64,000 nt of DNA from Diplocloster agilis (GTDB lineage: Bacteria > Bacillota > Clostridia > Lachnospirales > Lachnospiraceae): the NCBI RefSeq assembly GCF_019042275.1, contig NZ_JAHQCW010000017.1:1-64000 (forward strand), written 5' to 3'. Both the position numbers and the translations under genes were made by a program. The notes below the pieces were generated by a model. That model was given only the letters and a program-made list of their open reading frames with translations. It was not told where the DNA came from and did not search any database. Positions 34,425 through 43,988 of this stretch are shown here, in pieces (position 1 is the stretch's first letter; each line of letters begins with the position of its first letter).

Positions 34425-36758
34425 CTATGCGCTCTCTCCGGGTTTCGTGGTCATCAGTTTGTAGAGTTTTGTGTTCTTGGGGAACTTGTTTGCGAATGGA
34501 ACAAGAGAACTACCGACTTTCAGGAGTCCGTGTCCCGCTTCGACATTGGTGATATAGGACATCTGAAGGTCGGAGATATTCAGAAGCTCCGCCAGTTTCA
34601 GCCTATCGGTTGAAGCCTGATTGAGCATAATGATGAACTCGGAGTTAGCAAGCATCGTCCTTGCCGTATGGCTCTGCAATAGGTCATCCACATTCTGTGT
34701 GATGCCCGTCGCATAAGCACCGTACTTTCTTACACGCTTCCAAAGGGTAAAGAGGAAGTTTGCACTGTACTCATGCTGGAAAAGCAGGTAAATCTCATCA
34801 ATAAAGATATAGGTGTTCTTGCCCTTCGCTCTGTTCTGCGTAATGCGATTGAGAATGGAGTCGAGGACAACAAGCATACCGATGGGCATAAGCTGCTTAC
34901 CGAGGTCGAGAATATCGTAGCAGATCAGGCGGTTGTTGGTATCAACATTCGTCTGCTTTGCAAAGGTATTAAGAGAACCGTGCGTGAACAACTCAATCGC
35001 AAGTGCGATTTCCTTTGCTTCAGGCTCGTCTTGCTTCAGGAGTTCAGCACGGAAATCCTGCAAGGTCGGTACAGTACCCGTGTAATCGTTCTGCTGATAG
35101 GTACGGTAAACGCTTGCGGTGCAACGGTCGATAATAGATTTCTGCTTTGCTCCGAGATTGTTGCCGCCGATAAGCTGTTCGCAAAGCGACATAATGAACT
35201 CGGATTTGAGAATAACGGGGTTTGCACCGTCGCCGTATTCCTTGTTCATATCCATAGCGTTGATATGGCTCGGAGAAGTGGCAGAGATATTGATAATCTC
35301 GCCGCCCAGCGCTTTCACAAGTGCGGAATACTCTCGCTCAGGGTCAATTATGATAACATCTGCGTCCGATGAAAGAACAATATTCTCGATTTCTCCCTTT
35401 GCGGCAAAGGATTTACCGCCGCCGGATACACCGAGGATAAAGGAATTACCGTTCAAAAGCTGTTTACGGTCGGCAATAATCATATTCTTTGAAATAACAT
35501 TCTGACCGTAGTAAATGCCGTTTTCGTGGTAAATATCCTGAACACGGAACGGGATAAACACCGCTAAGGACTCGGTAGTGAGGGTTCTGAAGGTGTCAAT
35601 CTTTCGTGTGCCGAAGGGCATAACCGTATTCAGTCCGTCGAGCTGCTGAAATTTCAGTACCCCGAACTGGCATAGATGCTTTCTTGCGGTAGTCAGGAGC
35701 GCCTCGGTGTCCTGATCGAGCTGTTCTTTTGTATCTGCCGTATGCACAAAGGTAATAACGGCAAACATCATTCGCTGATCTCTTGTAGTCAGGTCATCGA
35801 GAAACTCTTTCATTTCTTTTTTCTGCTGCTCCATATCGTAAGGAACGGTAGCAGAAAAGTTGTTGTTGGAGTTCTGCCTGCGCTGCCAGTTCGTTATATT
35901 CGTCTCAACGCCAAGCAATCTGCTCTCCGCTTCACGCACCGCTTCGTCGGTGGGAATGGGTACAACATCAATCGACATCATCAGATTGCGGTTTAGGTCT
36001 GTAAGCTCCGCCACCATACTGTCCTTGATATACGACGCATATTCACGCAGAAAAAGCACTCTGCCGTAGCGGTCTCCGATTTTGAAATAGTCGCTTTCAA
36101 ACTCCATAGAATCAGGGCAGATATAGTCTTTGAAATCGTGTCCTTTCTTTCGGGTTTCCTTAATGTCAAAATGAAAAGAGCTTTCCTCACCGACTCTGTA
36201 AAAGTCGTGGAAAACTCTCAGTCGTTCATCTGTTTCAAGCTCGGTGCATTTGCTTCCAAGTCTGCCGAAGTGGGCGATCAGGTCTGCGCCGACACGGGCA
36301 AAGTAGTTTCTTGCTTCCTCAATGTTTTTCTTGTTGATAGAGATGGTAATATACTTGTCCTGCACAATGGCGTTTGCTCCGGTGGCTTTTTCAAGCAGCA
36401 TTTTGTTGTATTCCTCACGGTACACATCAAGCTCATCGCCTTTCAGCGGCAGAAGAATGGTTTTCTCAAAGTCCAGTCTGTTCAGCCTGCGGTTGTTGAT
36501 TGTAATTTTGGTAGTAGCTCCGCTGTCAAAGGAATTAAGCAACTCCGAGTATTCAAGGAACATTGCCTCCTTGTCCTCACGGCTGGCTACCGCATAATTT
36601 ATATCCGTAAACTTAAAGGATTTGGAGAACTTATCCTTGCCGACTTGAAAAATGCCGTCATCATAGATTGCCTTGATAGGAATGACATCCTGGACGCCCT
36701 TCGGTACAACAAACTTCTCCTTATCCTGTTTGAAAAGATTTGTTAGTGTCTTAATCAT
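34425..36758 (-). CDS. virB4: VirB4/TrsE-type conjugation ATPase
   Basis: A 777-residue ATPase that powers assembly of the type IV secretion channel. Walker A (GVSGGGKSF) lies near residue 443 and Walker B (IFIDEIYLLF) near 653. The C-terminal block with GITQNVDDLL is typical. Its start overlaps the PrgI gene stop by 8 bases, a common pair. Length is normal for the family. Confidence 0.95.
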   Translation of the reverse strand: MIKTLTNLFKQDKEKFVVPKGVQDVIPIKAIYDDGIFQVGKDKFSKSFKFTDINYAVASREDKEAMFLEYSELLNSFDSGATTKITINNRRLNRLDFEKTILLPLKGDELDVYREEYNKMLLEKATGANAIVQDKYITISINKKNIEEARNYFARVGADLIAHFGRLGSKCTELETDERLRVFHDFYRVGEESSFHFDIKETRKKGHDFKDYICPDSMEFESDYFKIGDRYGRVLFLREYASYIKDSMVAELTDLNRNLMMSIDVVPIPTDEAVREAESRLLGVETNITNWQRRQNSNNNFSATVPYDMEQQKKEMKEFLDDLTTRDQRMMFAVITFVHTADTKEQLDQDTEALLTTARKHLCQFGVLKFQQLDGLNTVMPFGTRKIDTFRTLTTESLAVFIPFRVQDIYHENGIYYGQNVISKNMIIADRKQLLNGNSFILGVSGGGKSFAAKGEIENIVLSSDADVIIIDPEREYSALVKALGGEIINISATSPSHINAMDMNKEYGDGANPVILKSEFIMSLCEQLIGGNNLGAKQKSIIDRCTASVYRTYQQNDYTGTVPTLQDFRAELLKQDEPEAKEIALAIELFTHGSLNTFAKQTNVDTNNRLICYDILDLGKQLMPIGMLVVLDSILNRITQNRAKGKNTYIFIDEIYLLFQHEYSANFLFTLWKRVRKYGAYATGITQNVDDLLQSHTARTMLANSEFIIMLNQASTDRLKLAELLNISDLQMSYITNVEAGHGLLKVGSSLVPFANKFPKNTKLYKLMTTKPGESA

Positions 36759-37116
36759 TGGTTTTCAATACCTCCTTGCTTTTTTGTTCCATACTCGGCT
36801 TCATCAGCTCAAAGTAGGTGTTGGTGGAATGGAAAACGAGCTTTTTCGGCATAAGAAATTCACTCTTGATCCACGCCCACACAAATTTCTCTGCGGTCAT
36901 ACCGTTGTACTTAATGAAGCCCAGCGCCGCAAAGGGTGCGGCCGCTAAAATGCACATCCACGACACGGTTTCCGTACCAACATACGGTTTCAGCAGAAAA
37001 TATACGCCCACCGCAACTGTGCACGCCAAGACAGAAAAGATGAACTGTCGAAGCGTTAGTCCGAAAAACATACTTTCCGTGTAGTTGCGGATTTCTCTGT
37101 TAATTTTTACTTCCAT
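36751..37116 (-). CDS. prgI: PrgI-family membrane protein
   Basis: A 121-residue protein of the PrgI family, a VirB3-like partner of VirB4. It begins EVKINREIRNYTESMFFGLTLRQFI and has two membrane segments (~28-45 and 53-70). It overlaps both neighbours by a few bases, which suggests translational coupling with virB4. Confidence 0.92.
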   Translation of the reverse strand: MEVKINREIRNYTESMFFGLTLRQFIFSVLACTVAVGVYFLLKPYVGTETVSWMCILAAAPFAALGFIKYNGMTAEKFVWAWIKSEFLMPKKLVFHSTNTYFELMKPSMEQKSKEVLKTND

Positions 37117-37291
37117 TTCTGTTCCTTTCCCGGCGGCGAGCTTTTATGATTTCTTCCTTGCAGACACACTCATCGGCAAGACAGATAACTCTCCGCTTGC
37201 GTTTGCCGCCGTAATAAATACAATATCTGCAATCGCAATCCTCAAGGGAATATCCTGAGAATTTGTTATATCTTCGTGTTGTTTGTTTCAT
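37100..37291 (-). CDS. Small cysteine-rich protein
   Basis: A 63-residue basic protein with CDCRYCIYYGGKRKRRVICLADECVC, six cysteines that could bind zinc. Similar small genes lie between VirB6 and PrgI in Tn1549-like elements. Function is unknown. It overlaps the PrgI gene start by 17 bases. Confidence 0.7.
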   Translation of the reverse strand: MKQTTRRYNKFSGYSLEDCDCRYCIYYGGKRKRRVICLADECVCKEEIIKARRRERNRNGSKN

Positions 37292-37303
37292 TGCATAATC
37301 TCC

Positions 37304-38140
37304 TTACAGTCCCATCATTTCTCGGATAATACGGTCGCTCATCTTAACTGAGCCGACAAGGACGAGCATATTAAAGACAAGCTCTCCGATATATGCCCAC
37401 ACCTGCGTTACGGCTGCCGCACTTGTATCTACAACAGGCGGCGATGAAGCGAACACCGAGAAGATAATGCAGGCAAGCACGATGACCGCACCTTCAAGCA
37501 AAACTGCACAGTAGCTCTTGATAAAGGACTTGCCCACATTCTGCGAGGGTTCTCCCGCAAAGGTTGAAAGCGGAATCGGGGCAAGCGCCGTATACATATA
37601 CAGCTTAAAGAAACGCCCGTAAACAGTCATAATAAGCAGGAACGAAAGGACTGTAATAAAAAGCCCGCCGATAAGCGTTACCGCCCATAGCGGAATGCTC
37701 TCAAAAAAGCCACAGTCCTCGATTGTCGTTACCATCTCAGCCGGGAGCGTTGTCTGCTGCGGCGAGCCGAAGCCTGCGGCGTTCATAATTGTTGTAATCG
37801 TACCTTGTACGATGTTAAACAGGGCAAGCATCAGCTCCATACCGTAGGTAATCGCACCTTTGGCAAGAGCGAACCTGATAAACAGCTTCAGTGCGTGTTC
37901 CGGTTTCTTTACATCGGAAAACGAACCGCAGGTTTTCACCATACCGACCACGAAAAACAAAACGAGCAGTGCCAAGCCGATAGCCTGGACAGCGCCGTTT
38001 ATATTGACAATCACGCTCCATATACCGCCGCCTTTGAAGTTCTGCGGCGTCGTTGTGATAAGCGTCCATATTTCAGATAGCTTCTCATTCCAAGTTTCAA
38101 GGGCGTTTTCGAGATTTTGCACAACCCAGTTATCACTCAA
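37304..38140 (-). CDS. VirB6/TrbL-like channel protein
   Basis: A 278-residue protein with six hydrophobic segments and a central LYMYTALAPIPLSTFAGEPSQNVG block typical of the VirB6/TrbL family in Gram-positive elements. It forms part of the inner-membrane channel. The start is a TTG, supported by GGAGGT eight bases upstream. The next gene downstream is the Cys-rich small protein. Confidence 0.88.
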   Translation of the reverse strand: MSDNWVVQNLENALETWNEKLSEIWTLITTTPQNFKGGGIWSVIVNINGAVQAIGLALLVLFFVVGMVKTCGSFSDVKKPEHALKLFIRFALAKGAITYGMELMLALFNIVQGTITTIMNAAGFGSPQQTTLPAEMVTTIEDCGFFESIPLWAVTLIGGLFITVLSFLLIMTVYGRFFKLYMYTALAPIPLSTFAGEPSQNVGKSFIKSYCAVLLEGAVIVLACIIFSVFASSPPVVDTSAAAVTQVWAYIGELVFNMLVLVGSVKMSDRIIREMMGL

Positions 38141-38165
38141 ATTGACGCACCTCCTTTACTAATTT

Positions 38166-38194
38166 GGGGCATATCCGATTTACGGATATGCCCC
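38166..38194. other. Perfect hairpin after the Maff2 gene
   Basis: GGGGCATATCCG and CGGATATGCCCC form a 12-bp perfect stem with a 5-base loop. It lies between the stop of the Maff2 gene and the VirB6 start. In the operon direction (minus) no T run follows, so it may protect the 3' end of the pilin-like message rather than terminate fully. Confidence 0.6.
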
Positions 38195-38212
38195 TTTTGA
38201 GTGTTTCCTTGC

Positions 38213-38572
38213 TTAACCTGTAATGAGAGTGAGGATTTCCTTTGCAAAGGTGATGATGACACCGCCTGCAAGGGTAAGGAAGCCGTTGGCTCTCTGCGAA
38301 GGATCGTGGGATTTCAGGGAAAGACCGACCTGAACAATACCGAAGCCGAGCAGGATAAGTCCGATTGCACGGATGAGTCCGAAAATGAAATCGGACAGAT
38401 TGTTGATAACGGTCAGCGGATCTCCGCTTGCCGCAAATGCGGTCATAGACATACAGCCGATAAGTGCCATACAAAGCACAACGGCGCAGTAGACACGAAA
38501 GCCCTTTTTAACCTTTCCGGTCATAGGCAGCTTCTTGGTTTCCTTGTTGTTGGTTTTCTTAAAAATATTCAT
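38213..38572 (-). CDS. Maff2-family, VirB2-like membrane protein
   Basis: About 119 residues with a signal-like segment (YCAVVLCMALIGCMSMTAFAASG) and a second hydrophobic part (FIFGLIRAIGLILLGFGIVQVG), then GVIITFAKEIL. This is the Maff2/TrbC-like pattern of a pilin-type subunit. The start at 38,572 is set by GGAGGT seven bases upstream; the longer frame overlaps virD4. Confidence 0.88.
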   Translation of the reverse strand: MNIFKKTNNKETKKLPMTGKVKKGFRVYCAVVLCMALIGCMSMTAFAASGDPLTVINNLSDFIFGLIRAIGLILLGFGIVQVGLSLKSHDPSQRANGFLTLAGGVIITFAKEILTLITG

Positions 38573-38591
38573 TGTGTTTACCTCCATAAAT

Positions 38592-39023
38592 TTAATCATT
38601 TTCAAAGTCCTCGTCTGAGAGGAGTTCGTAATTGGTTTCTGCCACTTCTGTTTCGGGAGCCTTGTATTTATCAAAGCTCAGAAGCTCGATGGTAGCGACA
38701 TCGGACTTCACTTCGCCGTGTTCGTAAACGCCGGCTTTTCCGTCTGCGGTCAGCGCCACATTGGGGTGCTTTAGAATATCGTATTTGAAATCAAGCACCG
38801 GACGCTCACCACGGATAAAAAGAATTGCGTAACGGTTATCAAGCATACGAACCTCGTCCGGGGTTAGCAGCTCTCGACCGCTGATTTGGTAGTTGGTTGA
38901 ATAACTGCCGCTTCGACCTTCGCTTTTGCCGTAGGTGTTGGTATCAATCGTAGATTTGCCGAGCAGCTCGCTCACATATTTGTGTGTGGACTGTTCGTTG
39001 CCGCCTAAATACAAAAACTCGTC
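38592..39023 (-). CDS. virD4: VirD4-type coupling protein, exon 2
   Basis: The last 143 codons plus stop of the coupling protein, starting DEFLYLGGNEQSTHKYVSELLGK directly at the intron 3' boundary. It joins in frame to exon 1 (41,540-42,889) for a product of 593 residues, the normal family length. This part carries the C-terminal ATPase subdomain and an acidic tail. Without splicing it would not be translated in frame with exon 1. Confidence 0.9.
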   Translation of the reverse strand, partial: DEFLYLGGNEQSTHKYVSELLGKSTIDTNTYGKSEGRSGSYSTNYQISGRELLTPDEVRMLDNRYAILFIRGERPVLDFKYDILKHPNVALTADGKAGVYEHGEVKSDVATIELLSFDKYKAPETEVAETNYELLSDEDFEND

Positions 39024-41539
39024 ATGAGGTAAGGTTCAGCTTGTCCTTTACAGGACTTGCATCCCCTCCCTCCCAAACCGCACGTACACCTCTCGATGTA
39101 TACGGCTTTCCGCTTATTATATTTGCGGTATTAAGAATGAATCAGTTTATGACATTCGGGGCATACCACAAGAGTTTTCCGTCTCCTTTTGCGCATAAGG
39201 AGTACCCACTCCGCATTGCCCTTTAAGTCTTTTAGTTTCTTTACTTGATGGATTTCCAGATTTCTGCAATCCTTTCCACAAAGTTCACAGGTATGGCGTT
39301 CCACTCTCTGTTTCAGAGTGTTGGTTTTAGCGTATTTTGAGAACTGCGGAAGTTCGCTCACATTGTCAAACTTCGTAGCTGATTCTTTTCGCTTAAACCC
39401 GTCTCTGTAAAAGGTTGTAGTTTTCCTTCCTGCTCTGGTATCGTATGCGATTGTAAACAGTCCTCCAACACAATATCTGCGCTTGATTTCGTGAACATTT
39501 GTTTTATACTTACAGGCAAATGTCTTGTACATACTGTACTTCATAAGATTGGCGAATCTGCCTATCTTAAAGGAATCATTTGCTATGGCATAGTAGTTAT
39601 AAAGTCCACGAACTTCCGCATTATATTTTGCCAGAATCTCTATATCGCTTTGGTTTACCAGTTTTCCCCTGTGTAGGGCTACAAATCTTTCTTTTCCATT
39701 TTCGTTAATCTTGATTTTGATTGCATGATATTCCAGTAACTTTCCCACCCATTTTTCTCTGGGTACAAGTAGTTTCACCACTCCTGCATTGCTCCTGATT
39801 TTGTATCCTCCTGCGGATTTCTTTAAATCCTGACTTCTGGATACCGTAATGTCGTAGCCTAAAAATCTGGCTCTGTCTCCTGTATGTGTAACCTTCGTTT
39901 TGGTTTCGGACATTTCCAAATCCAGTTCTTCCCTGAGGAATCTGCCGACATCAGCTTTCATCTGTTCTGCGTCCGCTTTGCTCCCAATTACTCCAATAAT
40001 AAAATCATCAGCGTAACGGGTGTACTGAATCCGTTTATACGTCTCATCTAAAGGTTCGGTAGGAGTTAGTTGTCGTGCTTGCTTTTCAAGCGTTTTCAAA
40101 TGCTTATTGCGTTCCCAGCGTTCTTCTGGAGATAAATCCGCCCACTTCTTTTTGCCCATACATCTGTAATAGGATGCCTTTTTGACAACTTTATTGTAGT
40201 CGGAGTTCATTTGTTTCTTCTTTCCTCGGTTATATTTCTGTGCGTATTCTTCCATAAATTTGTCTAATTCATGGAGATACACGTTCGCAAGCACTGGACT
40301 GACGCCAGACCCCTGCGGTACACCGCTATATGTCCGATTGTACGTCCATTGCTCCAAATATCCTGCTTTTAGGAATTTCCAGATAAGTTGTAGGAACATT
40401 TCATCATCAATGCGTTTTCTCAGCAATCTGATGATTGTGTGGTGATTAAAACTGTCGAAGCAGGCGTGTATATCACCCTCAACAAACCAGTTCGTTCCCG
40501 TAAAGGTTTTCTGAATCTGGTATAATGCTGTCTGACAGCTTTTGTTTGGTCTGAACCCATGAGATGTTTTCTTAAACACAGGCTCATAAATGCTTTCTAA
40601 AATCATTTTCACTACTTCCTGCACCAGTTTGTCATTGCCCGACTGGATTCCCAACGGGCGCTTTTTATTGCTGTTTTTCTTAGCAATATATTCCCTGCGT
40701 GCAGGTTTTGGCAGGTAACTTTTATCTCGCATGGATTCAATAATCCTTTGGATTCTTTCGTCACTCATGCCATCAATGGTAGTTCCATCTGCACCGGCAG
40801 TCATACTGCCTGTGTTTGCATATATGTTTTTATATGCAAGCCAGTAGAACTCTGGATTGTACAGATTCCGATATAATCTCTGAAACCTGTAAGATTCATT
40901 CTTTGACTTTTCCGTCAAACTACTTAATACTTGGATTGGATTTCTCAATGCCTCTCGCACCGTCCTTTCATATCGTATTAGTAAATAAGCTGCTCCCCTT
41001 CGCCATGTGAACGCCATTAACGTCTCGGACTACTATGAGAGCTGTGTGACCATGCCCGTTACCGGGTTTAGGTCATCCCCAGTTAGTATTTATAGAATTA
41101 GCGTTTCGTGTTGTCGGCACCGACTTTCGCCATTTACCCGCTGTCTTGCGGTTGTCCTTCCATGAGTATCGCTTGCTTTCATAACTGCGAAATGAAACCA
41201 ACATGGAATGGCATACGTTTCAATCCTTTTCGTATGCGGAGTGCGGATTCCCCCACTCTGGCTATCGTTCAGGCAGTTTAGCTTTATACCTCATACACGA
41301 ATTTTTATTCTTGAATTTTCAGATACACAGGATTAGTACCTTATCATTCAGGCTCTCGTCTATTGACAAGAGCGACAACATGCTACACTCCCCTTCGGGT
41401 TTCCCCTCTCGGATAAGTTGTAGAATAATAGGTTGTGATTTTTCGTCACTTGATACTTTTACCTACTGCTTGCTAAAGGCAGTATTCCATAAATACCACG
41501 CCGCCGAATTTATAATGCGCTGGCGACTTCTGGGCGCAC
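39024..41539 (-). mobile_element. Group II intron within virD4
   Basis: The minus-strand sequence from 41,539 begins GTGCGCCCAG, the same start as Ll.LtrB, and ends CTCAT (AY rule). Domain V is visible at about 39,075-39,111 (AGCCGTATAC-ATCGAGAGG-TGTACGTGCGGTT type). EBS1 GCAGTTA at 41,188-41,182 exactly complements the last seven exon bases TAACTGC. Removing 2,516 bases restores a full virD4 frame. The intron carries its own protein gene and appears intact. Confidence 0.92.
39131..41017 (-). CDS. ltrA: Group II intron-encoded reverse transcriptase/maturase
   Basis: A protein of up to 628 residues, similar in layout to LtrA. Reverse transcriptase blocks include HGFRPNKSCQTAL, FVEGDIHACFD, GVPQGSGVSP and the catalytic YADD near 335. 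The maturase X domain follows, and the C terminus is an HNH endonuclease (CELCG...LEIHQVKKLKD...CPECHKLIHS), so retrohoming activity is expected. The exact start is uncertain: the first ~25 codons have no clear ribosome site. Confidence 0.95.
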   Translation of the reverse strand: MAFTWRRGAAYLLIRYERTVREALRNPIQVLSSLTEKSKNESYRFQRLYRNLYNPEFYWLAYKNIYANTGSMTAGADGTTIDGMSDERIQRIIESMRDKSYLPKPARREYIAKKNSNKKRPLGIQSGNDKLVQEVVKMILESIYEPVFKKTSHGFRPNKSCQTALYQIQKTFTGTNWFVEGDIHACFDSFNHHTIIRLLRKRIDDEMFLQLIWKFLKAGYLEQWTYNRTYSGVPQGSGVSPVLANVYLHELDKFMEEYAQKYNRGKKKQMNSDYNKVVKKASYYRCMGKKKWADLSPEERWERNKHLKTLEKQARQLTPTEPLDETYKRIQYTRYADDFIIGVIGSKADAEQMKADVGRFLREELDLEMSETKTKVTHTGDRARFLGYDITVSRSQDLKKSAGGYKIRSNAGVVKLLVPREKWVGKLLEYHAIKIKINENGKERFVALHRGKLVNQSDIEILAKYNAEVRGLYNYYAIANDSFKIGRFANLMKYSMYKTFACKYKTNVHEIKRRYCVGGLFTIAYDTRAGRKTTTFYRDGFKRKESATKFDNVSELPQFSKYAKTNTLKQRVERHTCELCGKDCRNLEIHQVKKLKDLKGNAEWVLLMRKRRRKTLVVCPECHKLIHS

Positions 41540-42889
41540 GCAGTTACCCACGATGCTTTCCCACTGCTTTTCAAACAGTGCTTTGAGCTGTGCCAAGTTC
41601 TGAAGGATAATACTGACAGATACCGAGCGAGAACGCATAACAGAAAGTATCTTGTCAAAGTCATCAGGCAAGCTAACATTGGCAAACTCGTCCATCAGGA
41701 AATGAACAGGGATAGGCAGGCTGCCGCCGTGAATATGGTCGGCGGAATAAAACAACTGCTGAAAAAGCTGTGTGTAAAGGATAGATACCAAGAAGTTAAA
41801 GCTCGTATCGTTATCAGGTATCAGGGCAAACAGTGCCGTTTTCTTTTCACCGAGAGTTTCAAGCTCCAGCTCATCGGTTGAGGTGAGTGAAGCAAGGCTT
41901 TCAAGGTTGAATTTCTCCAAACGGGCGGCAAGTGTAATCTGAATAGATTTCAGCGTTTTTGCCGAGCCTGAATGGTAGGAATGATAATACTTGAGTGCGA
42001 TATGGTCGGGGTTCTCATATTCCAGTTCGGAAAAGAGATTATCAAGGGGCGAAGGTCTTGGTTCTTCCTCGTCCTCAATCGCACCGGCTCTGAGCATTTC
42101 CATTATCATTGCAAAATTCTGTTCATCTTCAGGAGCTTCGTAATGAAGATAGAATACAAGTGCAAGCAAAAGCATTGACGCTGCCGTGTCCCAAAAGGGA
42201 TCGTTGCTTTGAGAACCCTTCGGCGTGGTACTCTTGAAAAGGTTAGTTACAAGCCTTTGAATATCGTTGTCACTGCGCAAGTAGACAAAGGGGTTGTAAC
42301 AATGGCTCTTTTCCATAGAGATAAGGTCAAGAACCTTAATCTCATACCCCTTTGCTTCAAGCAGCTTTCCGACATCCCGGACAATTTCGCCTTTCGGATC
42401 GAGTATCACAAACGAGGTGTTAGCCTGCATCAGATTTGGCTTGCAATAAAATCGGGTTTTGCCTGCGCCCGATCCGCCGCACACAAGGGTGTTAAGATTG
42501 CGCCTGTGCTTTTTGGCGTTAAGTCCGATGCTAACATTCTGAGTCATCAGCTTATTTTCACTTTTGGGCGTTTGGCAGTATTTCTTATTGACAGCTCGTG
42601 CATCGCCCCATTTTGCCGAGCCGTGTTCCTCCCGGCGTCTGTAATTCCTGCGTGTTGAGAAATAAATGCCGATACCGAAGCCGTAGCACAAAAGCAAAAC
42701 GAGGACAGTTTTTAGGCTGTCCTCGCAAAGCTCTATTTGGAACGGGTTATTAAATACTGTCATCAACTTCGGAAGTATCTCCGGCAAACCGCCTTTAACG
42801 GACGGTGCAATCAACAACGCAAGCCAGACTACGGGAAGTATGCCGATTACGGAAAGAATGACAGCAGACTGCTTATCATCTTGCTTCAT
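41540..42889 (-). CDS. virD4: VirD4-type coupling protein, exon 1
   Basis: Encodes 450 residues ending QWESIVGNC at the intron boundary. Two membrane segments lie in the first 80 residues, Walker A (GGSGAGKTRF) near 140 and Walker B (FLMDEFAN) near 400. Coupling proteins bring the relaxase-DNA complex to the channel. If the intron is not removed, translation would add only nine residues before a stop, giving a protein without its C-terminal 143 residues. Confidence 0.93.
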
Positions 42890-43079
42890 CTCGGCGTTTT
42901 TCCTTTTCTATCACCTTGAACTTCTTTTGCGGGGCGTGACCGACCTTTACGATCAGTTCATCAACGGCGTCGGTAGACTTGCCCTCGCTGCGAAGGTCGT
43001 TGCGCTTCTCATTGAGGGAGTCAATCACGATACCGTGTTCATATTCGTCCAAAGCGACAAAGTGCTGGCGTTCTCTCAT
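42876..43079 (-). CDS. Small conserved ICE protein
   Basis: A 67-residue charged protein (HFVALDEYEHGIVIDSLNEKRNDL near the start, basic tail). I do not recognise a domain. It sits between the ArdC-like and virD4 genes, overlaps virD4 by 14 bases and has a GAGGTAAAGAG site. Probably part of the transfer operon. Confidence 0.65.
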   Translation of the reverse strand: MRERQHFVALDEYEHGIVIDSLNEKRNDLRSEGKSTDAVDELIVKVGHAPQKKFKVIEKEKRRDEAR

Positions 43080-43094
43080 TTCTCTTTACCTCCG

Positions 43095-43982
43095 TTATCT
43101 GCTGTCACGGTCTTTGGAGCGTTCCTGCTTTTGGCGGTACATCTCCTCGGATACACGGGAATGGATTTCATTCATAGCCGTGCGGGTTTTGGAAAGCTCC
43201 GCACGGATTTCCTTCGGCTCTTTGTTCTTCCATTCCTCCGGGATACGGTTGATAGCAAAGTTTTTGGTGTCCACGCCGTACTTTTTGCAGAGCATATAGC
43301 CGACGCACATTGCCTGAAAGCCCATATCCTTGCGACTGTAAGAGTCGCTGTCGATAGAAAGCTGTGCGTGGCCGAGTTCCTGCGCTACGCACTGGCAGAG
43401 AGCAACGCTGTCGCCAATATCTTTCTTGACAAAAAGCGTCTGCTTCTCATTATCATAAAAGGCTCCCATCTGCGGATGCGGAAGTTCGGGTGCGACCTCC
43501 ACGATAACCGGAGATGTGTCAATCATCACGGCAACGAGAGCCTGCGGATCACGGTTGACGGTAGGAGCCGGAGTCTGTCTGCCCTTGGTCTGCGATACAT
43601 CAAAGACTTTTTTGACATTGTAGGAAACGCCCGGTGTACCGTCTGCCTTTGTGTACTCAACGGGTTCAAGAATGGAGATACTCTTTGCACCCTTATTGAT
43701 AGATACCTTTTCCTCCGCCCAGTCACCGAAATCTTTAAGCTGGGTGGCTTTGGGGTACTGGTTATAAATCAGCAGAGCGTTTGCGGCGGAATAGCGGTCG
43801 AGCCTTGCCTGCGTATCAAGAAAGCCTCTGAACTTTTCGCCGTCCTGAACGATTGCGGTCGCCGTATCGTCAATCATCTGATAAACGGCGTCCTTTTCTG
43901 CCTGTTTCTTTGCTTTCCATTCTTCGGGGGAAAGCTGCGGCTGTCTGTAGCCGCCTTTATTCGGTTTGAAATTATTAGTCAT
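43095..43982 (-). CDS. ArdC-like protein (ssDNA-binding and metallopeptidase-like)
   Basis: A 295-residue protein. Residues ~30-130 resemble the ArdC N-terminal ssDNA-binding domain (SAANALLIYNQYPKATQLKDFGDWAE). The C-terminal half has the peptidase-like region with VAQELGHAQL where an HExxH would be expected; the first histidine is replaced, so the metal site may be inactive. ArdC-type proteins protect incoming single-stranded DNA from restriction. It precedes the small gene and virD4 in the operon. Confidence 0.75.
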   Translation of the reverse strand: MTNNFKPNKGGYRQPQLSPEEWKAKKQAEKDAVYQMIDDTATAIVQDGEKFRGFLDTQARLDRYSAANALLIYNQYPKATQLKDFGDWAEEKVSINKGAKSISILEPVEYTKADGTPGVSYNVKKVFDVSQTKGRQTPAPTVNRDPQALVAVMIDTSPVIVEVAPELPHPQMGAFYDNEKQTLFVKKDIGDSVALCQCVAQELGHAQLSIDSDSYSRKDMGFQAMCVGYMLCKKYGVDTKNFAINRIPEEWKNKEPKEIRAELSKTRTAMNEIHSRVSEEMYRQKQERSKDRDSR

Positions 43983-43988
43983 TGTAGA

